Source: an uncultured Oscillospiraceae bacterium (GTDB lineage Bacteria; Bacillota; Clostridia; Oscillospirales; Acutalibacteraceae). Taken from it: a stretch of 64,000 nt of DNA. The translations under genes and the position numbers were made by a program. The notes below the pieces were generated by a model. It was not told the DNA's origin and searched no databases. It worked only from the letters and a program-made list of their open reading frames with translations. Positions 25,217 to 34,113 of this stretch are shown piece after piece. How positions within the stretch are numbered: the stretch's first letter is position 1; each line of letters opens with the position of its first letter. The stretch is from contig URJZ01000001.1 of NCBI GenBank assembly GCA_900548305.1, forward strand, positions 62,001-126,000, written 5' to 3'.

Positions 25217-26362
25217 GTGAAAGGTCATAAAAACACAGGCAAAAAAGAAAATAACGGACTTAAAAGTAAAAAAGGAAATATTATTCTGCTTGTTTTACTT
25301 CTGCTGATTTTATTGATTGTTCCTTGTTTTGCTTTGGGCGCTTCCATAGGAGATGATGTAAAGGTGCATTTTAACAGCAGCGAACAAGTAAGCAGCGAAA
25401 TACCTTCTTCCGATGTTTCCAGTACAACGGAATCTATTGCAGAAGTATCGTCACAAGAGCCGGTTTCTTCCGAACCTGTCAGTCAAGCTCCGACTTCTTC
25501 TGCCGCAGAATCCCCAACGGGAACCTTTAAGATACTGGATTCCGTCAAAGGAGAAGTATTTGAAGTAGACGACCGCACCTTCGTAATCGGCACTGTGGCT
25601 GCTGAAATTTCTCCTACGTATCATCCGGAAGCAATCAAAGCACAAGCTGTTGCCGCTTACACTTATTACAGCAGTTTACGTCAGACACAAAGACAATCTC
25701 CCAATTCGGCATTAAAAGGAGCTGATTTTGCAGCAAGTCCTTCTCAATGGCTGACCTACGTATCTGAAGACCAAATGCGGGAACGCTGGGGTGATAATTT
25801 TGATTCCTATTATAAAGATTTGACCGAAGCGATAGACGCTGTACTGGGGCAAACATTGCAGCAAGATGGTCAACTGATTACTGCAACTTATTATGCCATT
25901 TCCGCAGGTACCACCGAAGATGCAAAAGAAGTATTCGGAAATTCCAGAAGCTATTTGGTACCTGTGGCCAGCCCAGGAGATGTATATGCAGAAGGGTACA
26001 GAACAACCGTATCTTTAAGCGAAGAAGACTTTAAAAATGCCGCACAAAGCGCATGGAACTGCACTTTGGAGGGAGACCCATCCGCTTGGATTGGTGATAT
26101 TACTAACAACACATCAGGTTATGTTTCTGCAATTGTGATTGGAGGAGAAGCAAGGAAAGGTACGGAAGCCCGCACCGCATTTGGACTGCGTTCCGCCAAT
26201 TTTGAAGTGAAGTATGAAAACGGAACATTCACATTTTATGTAAAAGGATATGGACACGGTGTGGGTATGAGCCAAGTAGGAGCCGAATATATGGCAAATC
26301 AGGGCTCTTCCTATAATGACATTCTGGCATGGTATTATCCAAACACAACGTTGATAAAATAG
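25217..26362 (+). CDS. spoIID: SpoIID/LytB-domain protein
   Basis: The 381-residue protein starts at a GTG nine bases after GGAG. It has a membrane anchor (about residues 20-42), a Ser/Glu/Pro-rich linker (50-100) and a SpoIID domain with VAAEISPTYHPEAIKAQAVAA around residue 130, whose Glu is catalytic in the family, and GHGVGMSQVGAEYMA near the end. SpoIID is a lytic transglycosylase that degrades stripped glycan strands during engulfment. The gene is not with other sporulation genes, so it may be a LytB-type paralogue. Confidence 0.87.
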   Translation: MKGHKNTGKKENNGLKSKKGNIILLVLLLLILLIVPCFALGASIGDDVKVHFNSSEQVSSEIPSSDVSSTTESIAEVSSQEPVSSEPVSQAPTSSAAESPTGTFKILDSVKGEVFEVDDRTFVIGTVAAEISPTYHPEAIKAQAVAAYTYYSSLRQTQRQSPNSALKGADFAASPSQWLTYVSEDQMRERWGDNFDSYYKDLTEAIDAVLGQTLQQDGQLITATYYAISAGTTEDAKEVFGNSRSYLVPVASPGDVYAEGYRTTVSLSEEDFKNAAQSAWNCTLEGDPSAWIGDITNNTSGYVSAIVIGGEARKGTEARTAFGLRSANFEVKYENGTFTFYVKGYGHGVGMSQVGAEYMANQGSSYNDILAWYYPNTTLIK

Positions 26363-26368
26363 ACCACT

Positions 26369-26406
26369 AAAAAAGCTTTCCCAAACAAAGGGAAAGCTTT
26401 TTTAAG
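26369..26406. terminator. Bidirectional terminator
   Basis: AAAAAGCTTTCCC/GGGAAAGCTTTTT with a short loop lies between the convergent SpoIID-like and MBL-fold genes. Confidence 0.88.
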
Positions 26407-26415
26407 TTAAATTTC

Positions 26416-27747
26416 TTATTCTAATCTCGGCTGTTCTTTGCAATTACAAGCATAAGTTCCCAAAGGACTAACTGTATAAATATTGCATCCACGCATACGA
26501 TCTGTCTGCTGCGGTTGATTTGCAGGACATTTTTTGACTTTATTGGAACGGTGTTCATTTTCTTTGCATTTCTTTTTTCGATTACAGCATTTTCCTTTTT
26601 CTATATACCAACGGCACCTTGTACAATTGGTACAATGTTTGATTGCAGGCAATAACACATATTCTTCTCCAATCATTCCGCCCACAGGGTGATGTCCATT
26701 GCTGATTAACATATGATCTATCCCTATGGTGTGCCATCCTTCCCACCACTCAGAACTGGTACCATGGTGAGGTGCTTTTACCAAATAGTATCTGTTATGG
26801 AGCATTTCTGCTATTTGCTCCATGGTATTTGGCGTCGCATCACCTGTAAATAGAATATCCTCCCGCGTATGCTTATTCCGAAACCAACGATTCTGCTTTT
26901 GATTATGAAAAACGATACTGGAACCGTTTAGTTCTTTTCCAAAACGCATACGTGCTTTTTGGGAACCCACCAGTTCTGCAACATCCTGTGCAACAGGCAA
27001 TGAATTTAATTCATAAATCATCTCATCAATTCCATACAAAATTGCTTCCAGCTGAGAAATTGCTTCATTTTTTTCTTCCAATGTAGCTGAACTGTGGAGA
27101 GAAAATAAGTCGACACAGTGTAAATAGCAATCACAAAAAGCATCTTTATAATTCAAAAACAGTTCTGCATGGTTTCCCCATGTGGTTGTAAGCAATTGGT
27201 TTGCCTGTTCTACCACTTCATAAAAAAACTCTGAGTACGGATATTCTGTTTGCTTTGGCCAAAGCACCTCATAAGTAATATCATCCAGTTGAAATTGGTC
27301 ACCCTGACATAAAACAGCAAGACTTTGCGTACTGGACAAACTTCGCATTCGACTGAACGCTGTTACAATATTATCCACCAAATCGCTATAGTCACTTTTC
27401 TCTGTTACAAAGGTATAAACCAACAGTGCAAATTCCAGAAGAAGAGGATTTCCGTTGTGGTCTTGTGGCGCTGGGGGTAAATAAATACGTTGAAAGAACA
27501 AGGGATTTTCCTGCAAAATGGCGGAAAAACCATTCACATGGTCTTTATGAAAATGAGAAATCATACCATATCTCTTCTCAATTGGAGCATATCGTTTTGC
27601 CAGACGTCTTGCATAATCTTCAAATTTGCAAGCACCTTTCCCTAAAATCGAATTCAAAGATCCGCAGTCTACCATTAACATTTGACCGTGACCACCCAAT
27701 ACCGTACAATCACCAAACTCTACATTGTGCAGTTCTATCCAATCCAT
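26416..27747 (-). CDS. MBL-fold hydrolase with cysteine-rich C-terminal tail
   Basis: The 443-residue protein has a ComEC-like metallo-beta-lactamase fold: an early MVDCGS, the metal motif HFHKDH at residues 65-70, FTGDATPNTM around 295 and KAPHHGTSSEW around 320. Membrane helices of ComEC are absent, so it is a soluble hydrolase. Residues from about 370 form a tail with ten or so cysteines arranged CTNCTRC, CC, C, C, C and CNC among Lys/Arg, suggesting a zinc-binding or nucleic acid-binding module. GGAGGTGAGAGG precedes the ATG. It lies downstream of the MORN-repeat gene behind a terminator. The substrate is unknown. Confidence 0.8.
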   Translation of the reverse strand: MDWIELHNVEFGDCTVLGGHGQMLMVDCGSLNSILGKGACKFEDYARRLAKRYAPIEKRYGMISHFHKDHVNGFSAILQENPLFFQRIYLPPAPQDHNGNPLLLEFALLVYTFVTEKSDYSDLVDNIVTAFSRMRSLSSTQSLAVLCQGDQFQLDDITYEVLWPKQTEYPYSEFFYEVVEQANQLLTTTWGNHAELFLNYKDAFCDCYLHCVDLFSLHSSATLEEKNEAISQLEAILYGIDEMIYELNSLPVAQDVAELVGSQKARMRFGKELNGSSIVFHNQKQNRWFRNKHTREDILFTGDATPNTMEQIAEMLHNRYYLVKAPHHGTSSEWWEGWHTIGIDHMLISNGHHPVGGMIGEEYVLLPAIKHCTNCTRCRWYIEKGKCCNRKKKCKENEHRSNKVKKCPANQPQQTDRMRGCNIYTVSPLGTYACNCKEQPRLE

Positions 27748-27802
27748 CCTCTCACCTCCGACTCTGCTTAAAATATGACATCAACTATCATGTATCCAAA
27801 TG

Positions 27803-27850
27803 AAAACATGGAACTTTCTATCATAAGCAGAAGAAAGCTCCATGTTTTAT
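27803..27850 (-). terminator. Terminator between MORN and MBL genes
   Basis: The minus strand reads AAAACATGGAGCTTTCTTC, loop, then GATAGAAAGTTCCATGTTTT: a long imperfect stem ending in TTTT. It separates the MORN gene from the MBL gene, so coupling would need read-through. Confidence 0.75.
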
Positions 27851-27877
27851 CTTTACATATTCATACAAACCTGTCAA

Positions 27878-29875
27878 TTAAAAATGAATCTCGGTTTTTT
27901 TATTATCATCCTGCGCTACTTTTTGGTACAAAACGCCATCCAGGTAATGATCATTTTCCCATTCGCCTGTAAAAACAATTTTTCCTTCTTTGTTATATTC
28001 TGTACCAAAACCATGACGTTTTCCGTCTTTCCACATACCTGTGTAAATAAGATTTCCATCTCCATCAAACTCAGAGCCTTTTCCAGTAGGAACATTGTCT
28101 TTCCATTTCCCAACAAAAATCGTATCATTTTCCACTTTGTAAGAAATCCCTACTCCTTGGCGCATACCGTTCTCTATTCTGCCGGCAAAGGATAAGTTGC
28201 CATCTTCATCAAAAATAGCGCCTGTACCAACCGGTTTGTCCTCGCTCCATCTGCCCACATGGATATTTTCTCCATGCGGTGTGTAAGAAACACCGATACC
28301 GTTACGTTGATTTTCTTTCCAATCTCCAACATAGCAAATTTGTCCCGACTTATAATAATAAGCACCGAATCCATCACGTTTGTCATCTCTGTAATAACCG
28401 TCATAAGCGGTAAATCCGTTTTCCATTTCCGTTCTGCCGCGGCCTTGGCGTAAACCGTCTATTAAGCGTCCAAAATACAGGTAACTTTCTTCCTCGCTTA
28501 CCACAATGCGTTTTGATGCTGAAGCATGTTTTATATTAGAAGATTCCAGCGTAGAAATGGTATGTTGCAACACTTCTTTCGTACAAAGCGTTTTTCCGTT
28601 GGCTTTTTGTACTGCAACGGTATAACGAGATTGTTTTGGTTTGTCTTCTGACGCAGTAACCTCGGTTGTTTCCTGCAACTTTGTATCTTGTACTGCCTGC
28701 ATACTGTTTTCAAGTTTCCGGCAGCAATGATTCTCCGGAACAACATCTTTTGTCATTTCTGAATGGTCTGTAATCGGCTTTGCAGCATCTTCCATATGAT
28801 ATAATTCGCGATTTGCCGCATAAGAAGCAGGGTGTCTTGGTTGTCCTGATGGCAAAGCATGTTTTAAATCCGTTGTCTCGCATTTTGCCAATTGTAATCT
28901 CTTTTTAGATTCTTCCAGAGCGATTAAGTTTGCTTTTTCCAACTCTTCTAATTCCTCATCAGAAAGATTGGAATTGAGAAGCGTTTCGAAATCCGCAAAT
29001 GGTTTTTGGTTGTTTTCATCTGCATCGGACTGTGCTTTTTTCGGAGAATCTGAATCAAACTCTTCTTGTTTTGATTCAAAATCGTTTGGTATACGATATA
29101 GAGCATCTATCCCCATTTGCTCCGGTGAAAAATTAAAATTATATTTGGATACATCCAAATTCGGATCAAAGTCAGGCTCTTCCTGTGCAATATCTTGCGT
29201 GTTTAAATTTTCCCATTTTGGCAGCATACCGTCTTCTTCCTTGAGAATACTTTGCATCAAATTGAATCGGCGATCACACTCGTCCTTAGAACAATAATAA
29301 AAATCACCTTCATTGGTTGCCGCACATATCTCCGGCTCACCCAATTCATGATTCACCATGCTTTGTACTGCGGTACCTGAACCAGTAGGACACGCATACA
29401 ATTTTCGTTTGGAATATTTGCCGCATGTCTTATCATACTCCAAAAAATATAGCGCATTCTCATGTGTATCGGGCTCAATCATAATATAAGGCGTCAGTAA
29501 ATTATCATCCTTATAGTAGCAATTACGTATCCATTGATGCTGATCGTCAAAAACGATATTACTCGCAATACTGCCATCATTGCCAATGGTTACTACTCCG
29601 TACCCTTTCCCTTCCGGAATAGATCGCTGTACCACTTTTCCCGCTTTTACTTTTTTCCACTTCAAGCCTCTTTTTGAAATATGGTATACCCATCTGGTAT
29701 TAACCCCGTCGCAAACATCATCAACTACGCGTCGTCCATAAGTATCTTCTTCCAAATAGGCATATCTTACATGATACAATTTTCCGTGCAATTCGGACAG
29801 ACTATCATATTTACGGTAAATAACCGAGTAAAATACCAGTGGCTTTTTATTTTCATTTTTATCAGGCATTGACAT
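27878..29875 (-). CDS. MORN-repeat protein with unknown N-terminal domain
   Basis: The start at 29875 (MSMPDKNENKK) follows GAGAGGGG; an upstream Met at 29932 has no ribosome site. The 665-residue protein has an unrecognised N-terminal domain (about 1-230, rich in aromatic residues and Cys pairs), an acidic low-complexity middle (about 230-460) and a C-terminal array of seven to eight MORN repeats (about 470-645), for example YYRDDKRDGFGAYYY and GMWKDGKRHGFGTEYN. Bacterial MORN repeats form elongated beta sheets used for protein or lipid contacts; function here is unknown. No signal peptide or membrane helix is visible. Confidence 0.85.
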   Translation of the reverse strand: MSMPDKNENKKPLVFYSVIYRKYDSLSELHGKLYHVRYAYLEEDTYGRRVVDDVCDGVNTRWVYHISKRGLKWKKVKAGKVVQRSIPEGKGYGVVTIGNDGSIASNIVFDDQHQWIRNCYYKDDNLLTPYIMIEPDTHENALYFLEYDKTCGKYSKRKLYACPTGSGTAVQSMVNHELGEPEICAATNEGDFYYCSKDECDRRFNLMQSILKEEDGMLPKWENLNTQDIAQEEPDFDPNLDVSKYNFNFSPEQMGIDALYRIPNDFESKQEEFDSDSPKKAQSDADENNQKPFADFETLLNSNLSDEELEELEKANLIALEESKKRLQLAKCETTDLKHALPSGQPRHPASYAANRELYHMEDAAKPITDHSEMTKDVVPENHCCRKLENSMQAVQDTKLQETTEVTASEDKPKQSRYTVAVQKANGKTLCTKEVLQHTISTLESSNIKHASASKRIVVSEEESYLYFGRLIDGLRQGRGRTEMENGFTAYDGYYRDDKRDGFGAYYYKSGQICYVGDWKENQRNGIGVSYTPHGENIHVGRWSEDKPVGTGAIFDEDGNLSFAGRIENGMRQGVGISYKVENDTIFVGKWKDNVPTGKGSEFDGDGNLIYTGMWKDGKRHGFGTEYNKEGKIVFTGEWENDHYLDGVLYQKVAQDDNKKTEIHF

Positions 29876-29966
29876 TTTTATAGCCCCTCTCAATCCACTG
29901 TTACCAAAATAGTATTTACAAGCTTTTATCAAAAGTTTAACATACTTATTAAAATTCTATTCTTAA

Positions 29967-29995
29967 AATATAGTATAATAAAAGATGATTTTCAA
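29967..29995 (-). promoter_or_regulatory. Promoter of the MORN gene
   Basis: On the minus strand TTGAAA (29990-29995) and TATATT (29967-29972) are 17 bases apart, leaving a leader of about 85 bases before the start at 29875. The rest of the 29876-30187 gap holds the divergent mscS promoter region (TATACT at 30133-30138). Confidence 0.6.
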
Positions 29996-30187
29996 GGCTT
30001 TTCCTGTAAATATCTCTTTTTTTGACATTTTATTTGTATATTTAAATCTTAATTTAAATTTCGTTAGAACGACATAGGAAATATATGAAATATTTATGAT
30101 TTATAGGTATAAACTTTTTTAAAAAAATATGCTATACTATAAAAGTAATATATGGATACAAAATAAAATTTAGAAAGAAGAATTTTT

Positions 30188-31087
30188 ATGTCGTGGGATT
30201 TTGCTCAAATGTGGAGTAATTTTTTAAACTGGCTTGCCGACGTTACACCAAAACTTCTGCTTGCAATTATAATTTTTGTTGCGGGCTGGTGGGCCGTTAA
30301 GCTAATTATTATGTTTGTAAAAAAAGGACTTGCCAAAATGGGAGTAGAAAAAAGTGTTATTACCTTTTTATCCTCCTTCTGCAAGTACATATTAAGAATT
30401 TTTGCATTTATTATTGCGCTTACTCCTTTTGGTTTCCACATTTCTTCACTATTTGCAGCATTGGGAGCTGCAGGTATTACATTAGGTTTGGGTTTAAAAG
30501 AAAGTGTTGCCAATATTGCCAGTGGTATACAAATTGTAGTTACAAAACCATTTCAGGTAGGTCATTACATCCAGTTAAATAACGTTGAAGGTACTGTTAC
30601 AAGAGTAGAAATTATGTACAGTACTTTAATGACCTTAGACAAAAAAGAAGTTGTAATGCCAAATAGCATTGTTACAAACAGTATTTTAACCAACTACACC
30701 GCTCTTGGCGTACGCCGTGTTGACTTCAACTACACAGTACGTTATGGAACAGACTTGAATGTAGTCCGCTCTATATTATTAGAGGCAGCAAAATCAAACA
30801 AACAAGTACTGGCAACTCCCGAACCAATAGTTGTAGTATTAAAACAAGCAGCAAATGGTATTGAAATTTCATTCCGTGTTTTCTGTGTTCCGGAGAATTA
30901 TTGGACTGTATTATTTGAATTAGAAGAGCAAGTAAAACAAATCTTCGAATTAAACGACATCACACTTCCATACACACAGGTTGATATCCATTTTAAAGAA
31001 GATTTAAATGTAGAACATAAAGAAAAAAACGTTGAAAAAAGCACTTCTTCGGAAATCAAACCAAATAACAGTGAATCCGAAAAATAA
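30188..31087 (+). CDS. mscS: Small-conductance mechanosensitive channel, MscS family
   Basis: The 299-residue protein has three membrane helices (residues about 20-40, 55-75, 85-110). The pore helix carries the MscS signature AALGAAGITLGLGLKESVANIASG and is followed by the beta domain VTKPFQVGHYIQLNNVEGTV and a C-terminal alpha/beta domain ending in a charged tail. Such channels release solutes on hypo-osmotic shock. AGAAAGAAG precedes the start. It is monocistronic, ending in a terminator shared with the convergent 59-residue gene. Confidence 0.93.
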   Translation: MSWDFAQMWSNFLNWLADVTPKLLLAIIIFVAGWWAVKLIIMFVKKGLAKMGVEKSVITFLSSFCKYILRIFAFIIALTPFGFHISSLFAALGAAGITLGLGLKESVANIASGIQIVVTKPFQVGHYIQLNNVEGTVTRVEIMYSTLMTLDKKEVVMPNSIVTNSILTNYTALGVRRVDFNYTVRYGTDLNVVRSILLEAAKSNKQVLATPEPIVVVLKQAANGIEISFRVFCVPENYWTVLFELEEQVKQIFELNDITLPYTQVDIHFKEDLNVEHKEKNVEKSTSSEIKPNNSESEK

Positions 31088-31098
31088 TATCCCGTTCC

Positions 31099-31141
31099 TA
31101 AAAAAAACAGGGGTTCACAGTTAGTGAACCCCTGTTTTTAT
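31099..31141. terminator. Bidirectional terminator
   Basis: AAAAACAGGGGTTCAC/GTGAACCCCTGTTTTT with a seven-base loop ends mscS and overlaps the stop codon of the convergent small gene. Confidence 0.92.
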
Positions 31142-31317
31142 CTGAGCATGTGTCCTACATTATCCATCAAATGATCTATTGTACGCATGGTTCTATTGGT
31201 GTTGCGTCGGAAGCGACGGCTTTTTCTCATTTGATGAGAACCAATTGCCATAGCTGCGACACATGCCAAAACGCCAAATCCCAAACCTTTTACAAACCCC
31301 ATTGCACTGCGATACAT
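31138..31317 (-). CDS. 59-residue membrane-anchored basic protein
   Basis: A minus-strand frame runs from ATG 31315-31317, with a perfect AGGAGG nine bases upstream, to TAA at 31138-31140. The product has one Gly/Ala-rich helix (MGFVKGLGFGVLACVAAMAIG) and a strongly basic tail (RKSRRFRRNTNRTMRTIDHL) ending in DNVGHMLR. Similar short proteins with a small helix and basic tail are common in Clostridia, but no function is known to me. The strong ribosome site and adjoining terminator support a real gene. Confidence 0.75.
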   Translation of the reverse strand: MYRSAMGFVKGLGFGVLACVAAMAIGSHQMRKSRRFRRNTNRTMRTIDHLMDNVGHMLR

Positions 31318-31459
31318 AATTGTAAGCCTCCTAAATTGATATTAACAGTGTATCTGTCTTTGCTTATCTTTCCCATTTATGCGTACAATATTTTAACTTA
31401 AAAAATTTTCATCAAAAATTTCATCATAAACTATAAAATAATAGAAAAGGAAATATTTT

Positions 31460-31963
31460 ATGGCAACATTGAATATTGTTATGGTAGAACCAGAAATCCC
31501 TCAAAACACTGGAAATGTAGCACGTACCTGTGCCGCAACCGGAGCCAGACTCCATTTGGTAGGTCCAATGGGATTTAAAATTGACGATAAAAAATTAAAA
31601 CGAGCCGGCCTTGATTATTGGCATATGTTGGATATTACGATGTATAACAGTTTAAACGATTTTTTTGAAAAAAATCCGCAAGCTGACCAAACAGGATATT
31701 ATTTTTCAACAAAAGCCAAACATACCCATACAGAAGTTTCTTACCCTGATAATTGTTATTTGTTTTTTGGTAAAGAAACCGCCGGTTTGCCGGAATCTCT
31801 ACTATACGAGCATCCCAACACAACGGTTCGTATACCTATGATTACACAGGCACGTAGTTTAAATTTATCCAATGCAATTGCAATTGCTGCATATGAAGTT
31901 TTGCGTCAATGGGACTATCCTTCTCTATCATGTGAGGGGCAATTGCGAGAATTTCAATGGTAA
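31460..31963 (+). CDS. trmL: tRNA (cytidine(34)-2'-O)-methyltransferase TrmL
   Basis: The 167-residue SPOUT methyltransferase most likely 2'-O-methylates the wobble base of tRNA-Leu isoacceptors with SAM. It shows all motifs of the TrmL/YibK group: EPEIPQNTGNVARTCAATG at the start, FGKETAGLPE in the middle and the knot-forming RIPMITQARSLNLSNAIAI near residues 133-151. Length matches the minimal family size (about 155-170). It precedes pgk by 114 bases but pgk has its own promoter. Confidence 0.93.
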   Translation: MATLNIVMVEPEIPQNTGNVARTCAATGARLHLVGPMGFKIDDKKLKRAGLDYWHMLDITMYNSLNDFFEKNPQADQTGYYFSTKAKHTHTEVSYPDNCYLFFGKETAGLPESLLYEHPNTTVRIPMITQARSLNLSNAIAIAAYEVLRQWDYPSLSCEGQLREFQW

Positions 31964-32001
31964 CAAATTTGTGACAATCGGAGAAAAATAATACGAATCT
32001 A

Positions 32002-32030
32002 TTGAAAAATGTAGTATTATACTATATGAT
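32002..32030 (+). promoter_or_regulatory. Promoter of the pgk-tpiA-gpmI operon
   Basis: TTGAAA (32002-32007) and TATGAT (32025-32030) are 17 bases apart, 47 bases before the pgk start. Confidence 0.6.
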
Positions 32031-32077
32031 AATTTAAGTTAAGTTATTTTCATGAGTACGTTAAGGAGACTGATTAA

Positions 32078-33274
32078 ATGAACTTTTTAAATAAAAAAAC
32101 GGTAGAAGACATTGATGTAACAGGAAAAAGAGTATTGGTTCGCTGCGACTACAATGTTCCGTTTGATGGCGAAGGAAACATTACAGATACAAAGCGTATT
32201 GATGAGTCTATTAAAACATTACGTTATTTGATCGAGCATAATGCAAAAGTAATCATCTGCTCTCACAGAGGTCGTCCAAAAGGTACTGTAAAGCCAGAGC
32301 TTTCTTTAGCACCAATTATTCCTTACCTTTCAAAAGTATTGGGACAACAAGTACAAATGGCTGCCGATGTGGTTGGCGAAAGTGCAAAATCTCTTTGTGC
32401 CAATTTACAAGAAGGCCAAGTAATGTTGTTGGAAAATATCCGCTTTGAAAAAGGGGAAGAAGCAAACGATCCTGCCTTTGCTAAAGAACTGGCATCTTTG
32501 GCTGACATCTATGTAAACGACGCTTTTGGCACCTCTCACCGTGCTCATGCCTCTACAGCAGGCGTTGCAGCTTATTTGCCTGCTGTATGCGGTTACTTAA
32601 TTCAAAAAGAATTACAGGTGCTTGGCAATGCTTTAAATAACCCTGTCCGTCCGTTTGTTGCTATTTTGGGCGGAGCAAAGGTATCTGATAAAATTGGAGT
32701 CATTACTGCTTTATTAGACAAAATAGATGTTTTAATCGTAGGCGGCGGCATGGCATATACATTCACCAATGCGTTAGGATATTCTATCGGAAATTCTCTT
32801 TGCGAACCTGATAAATTAGAGCTTGCAAAAGATATTATGGCAAAAGCAAAAGAAAAAGGGGTTAACTTCTTAATTCCTGTTGACAATGTGATTGCCAATA
32901 AATTTGCAGAAGACGCACAATGGCAAATTGTAGATTCAGACCAAATTCCGGAAGGTTGGATGGGTCTGGATATCGGTCCAAAATCAGCAGAAATCTTTGC
33001 ACACGCAATTGAACATGCCGGCACTGTTTTCTGGAACGGACCTCTTGGTGTTTCCGAATGGAAAAATTTTGCTGAAGGTACATTTAAAGTAGCACAAGCT
33101 TTGGCTCACAGTGAGGCTTACTCCATCATTGGCGGCGGTGACTCAGCAGCAGCTGTAGAAAAACTTGGATTTGCAAAACAAATGTCACATATTTCTACAG
33201 GCGGCGGCGCATCTTTGGAATTAATTGAAGGATTGGAATTGCCCGGTATTACCTGCCTGATGGAAAAAGAATAA
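32078..33274 (+). CDS. pgk: Phosphoglycerate kinase
   Basis: Phosphoglycerate kinase transfers the phosphoryl group of 1,3-bisphosphoglycerate to ADP. The 398-residue protein has the N-domain signature KRVLVRCDYNVPFD, SHRGRPKG, the hinge region and the C-domain nucleotide motif IGGGDSAAAVEKLG followed by ISTGGGASLELIEG. AAGGAG precedes the ATG. It leads the glycolytic group pgk-tpiA-gpmI; a hairpin follows its stop. Confidence 0.97.
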   Translation: MNFLNKKTVEDIDVTGKRVLVRCDYNVPFDGEGNITDTKRIDESIKTLRYLIEHNAKVIICSHRGRPKGTVKPELSLAPIIPYLSKVLGQQVQMAADVVGESAKSLCANLQEGQVMLLENIRFEKGEEANDPAFAKELASLADIYVNDAFGTSHRAHASTAGVAAYLPAVCGYLIQKELQVLGNALNNPVRPFVAILGGAKVSDKIGVITALLDKIDVLIVGGGMAYTFTNALGYSIGNSLCEPDKLELAKDIMAKAKEKGVNFLIPVDNVIANKFAEDAQWQIVDSDQIPEGWMGLDIGPKSAEIFAHAIEHAGTVFWNGPLGVSEWKNFAEGTFKVAQALAHSEAYSIIGGGDSAAAVEKLGFAKQMSHISTGGGASLELIEGLELPGITCLMEKE

Positions 33275-33280
33275 TAACAA

Positions 33281-33312
33281 TTAGGGTGGGCTGTGACCTA
33301 CCCTATTTTTAT
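33281..33312 (+). promoter_or_regulatory. Hairpin between pgk and tpiA (attenuator or processing site)
   Basis: TAGGGTGGG and CCTACCCTA pair (nine base pairs, one G-T) around a six-base loop and are followed by TTTTTAT. This is terminator-like but lies only 20 bases before the tpiA start, within an otherwise clear operon, so partial termination or mRNA 3'-end stabilisation is likely. Confidence 0.65.
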
Positions 33313-33331
33313 AGGAAAGGATATTGAAAAT

Positions 33332-34102
33332 ATGAATAAGCAACTGAGAAAAGCAGTTATTGCTGGAAACTGGAAAATGAACAAAACCCCATCAGAAACA
33401 ACTCAGCTGATTGAAGAAATAAAACCACTTGTAGCAAATGCCTCCTGCGATGTTGTAGTATGTGTCCCCTATATCGACTTGCACGCCGCATTAGAAGCAA
33501 CCAAAGGAAGCAATATTAGCGTTGGAGCTGAAAATTGCCACTGGGAACAAAACGGCGCTTTTACCGGAGAAATCTCCGCATCCATGTTATCCGCAATTGG
33601 TGTAAATTATGTTATCATCGGTCATAGCGAGCGTAGAACCTATTTCGGTGAAACAGATGTTACTGTAAACCAACGTGTTCGTGCAGCCCTAAACGAAGGA
33701 CTAAATGTAATTTTATGTGTTGGTGAATATTTAGAACAACGCGAGCAAGGTATTACTGCTGAGTTGGTAGCAATGCAAGTGAAAATTGCATTAGGCGGTG
33801 TTTCTAAAGAAGAACTGAAACGAATTATCATCGCTTATGAGCCTGTTTGGGCTATTGGTACAGGAAAAACTGCAACTGCTCAGCAGGCAAACGAAGTTTG
33901 CGCTGTGATTCGAAAAACAATTGCAGAACTTTACTGCGAAAATTGTGCACAGGCAATTACCATTCAATACGGCGGCTCTATGAACGCCAAAAATGCAGAC
34001 GAACTATTATCTCAACCAGATGTTGACGGTGGTCTAATCGGCGGAGCGTCGCTAAAAGCACCTGACTTTGCCGCAATTGTTACCGCTGCAAGCAAAGTAT
34101 AA
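33332..34102 (+). CDS. tpiA: Triosephosphate isomerase
   Basis: Triosephosphate isomerase interconverts dihydroxyacetone phosphate and glyceraldehyde 3-phosphate. The start at 33332 (MNKQLRKAVIAGNWKMNKT) matches the family N-terminus and follows GGAAAGGA; an upstream GTG reading would add 13 unsupported residues. The 256-residue TIM barrel has the catalytic Lys in GNWKMN, His in IIGHSERR and Glu in AYEPVWAIGTGKTA, plus the phosphate loop GGSMNAKN. It is 11 bases upstream of gpmI. Confidence 0.97.
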   Translation: MNKQLRKAVIAGNWKMNKTPSETTQLIEEIKPLVANASCDVVVCVPYIDLHAALEATKGSNISVGAENCHWEQNGAFTGEISASMLSAIGVNYVIIGHSERRTYFGETDVTVNQRVRAALNEGLNVILCVGEYLEQREQGITAELVAMQVKIALGGVSKEELKRIIIAYEPVWAIGTGKTATAQQANEVCAVIRKTIAELYCENCAQAITIQYGGSMNAKNADELLSQPDVDGGLIGGASLKAPDFAAIVTAASKV

Positions 34103-34113
34103 GGGAGGTTTCT

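Noticed and set aside
26416..29875. Calling the MORN and MBL genes an anti-phage defence system.
   Set aside because: No nuclease, toxin, reverse transcriptase or other defence gene is adjacent and a terminator separates the two, so only a neutral description is supported.
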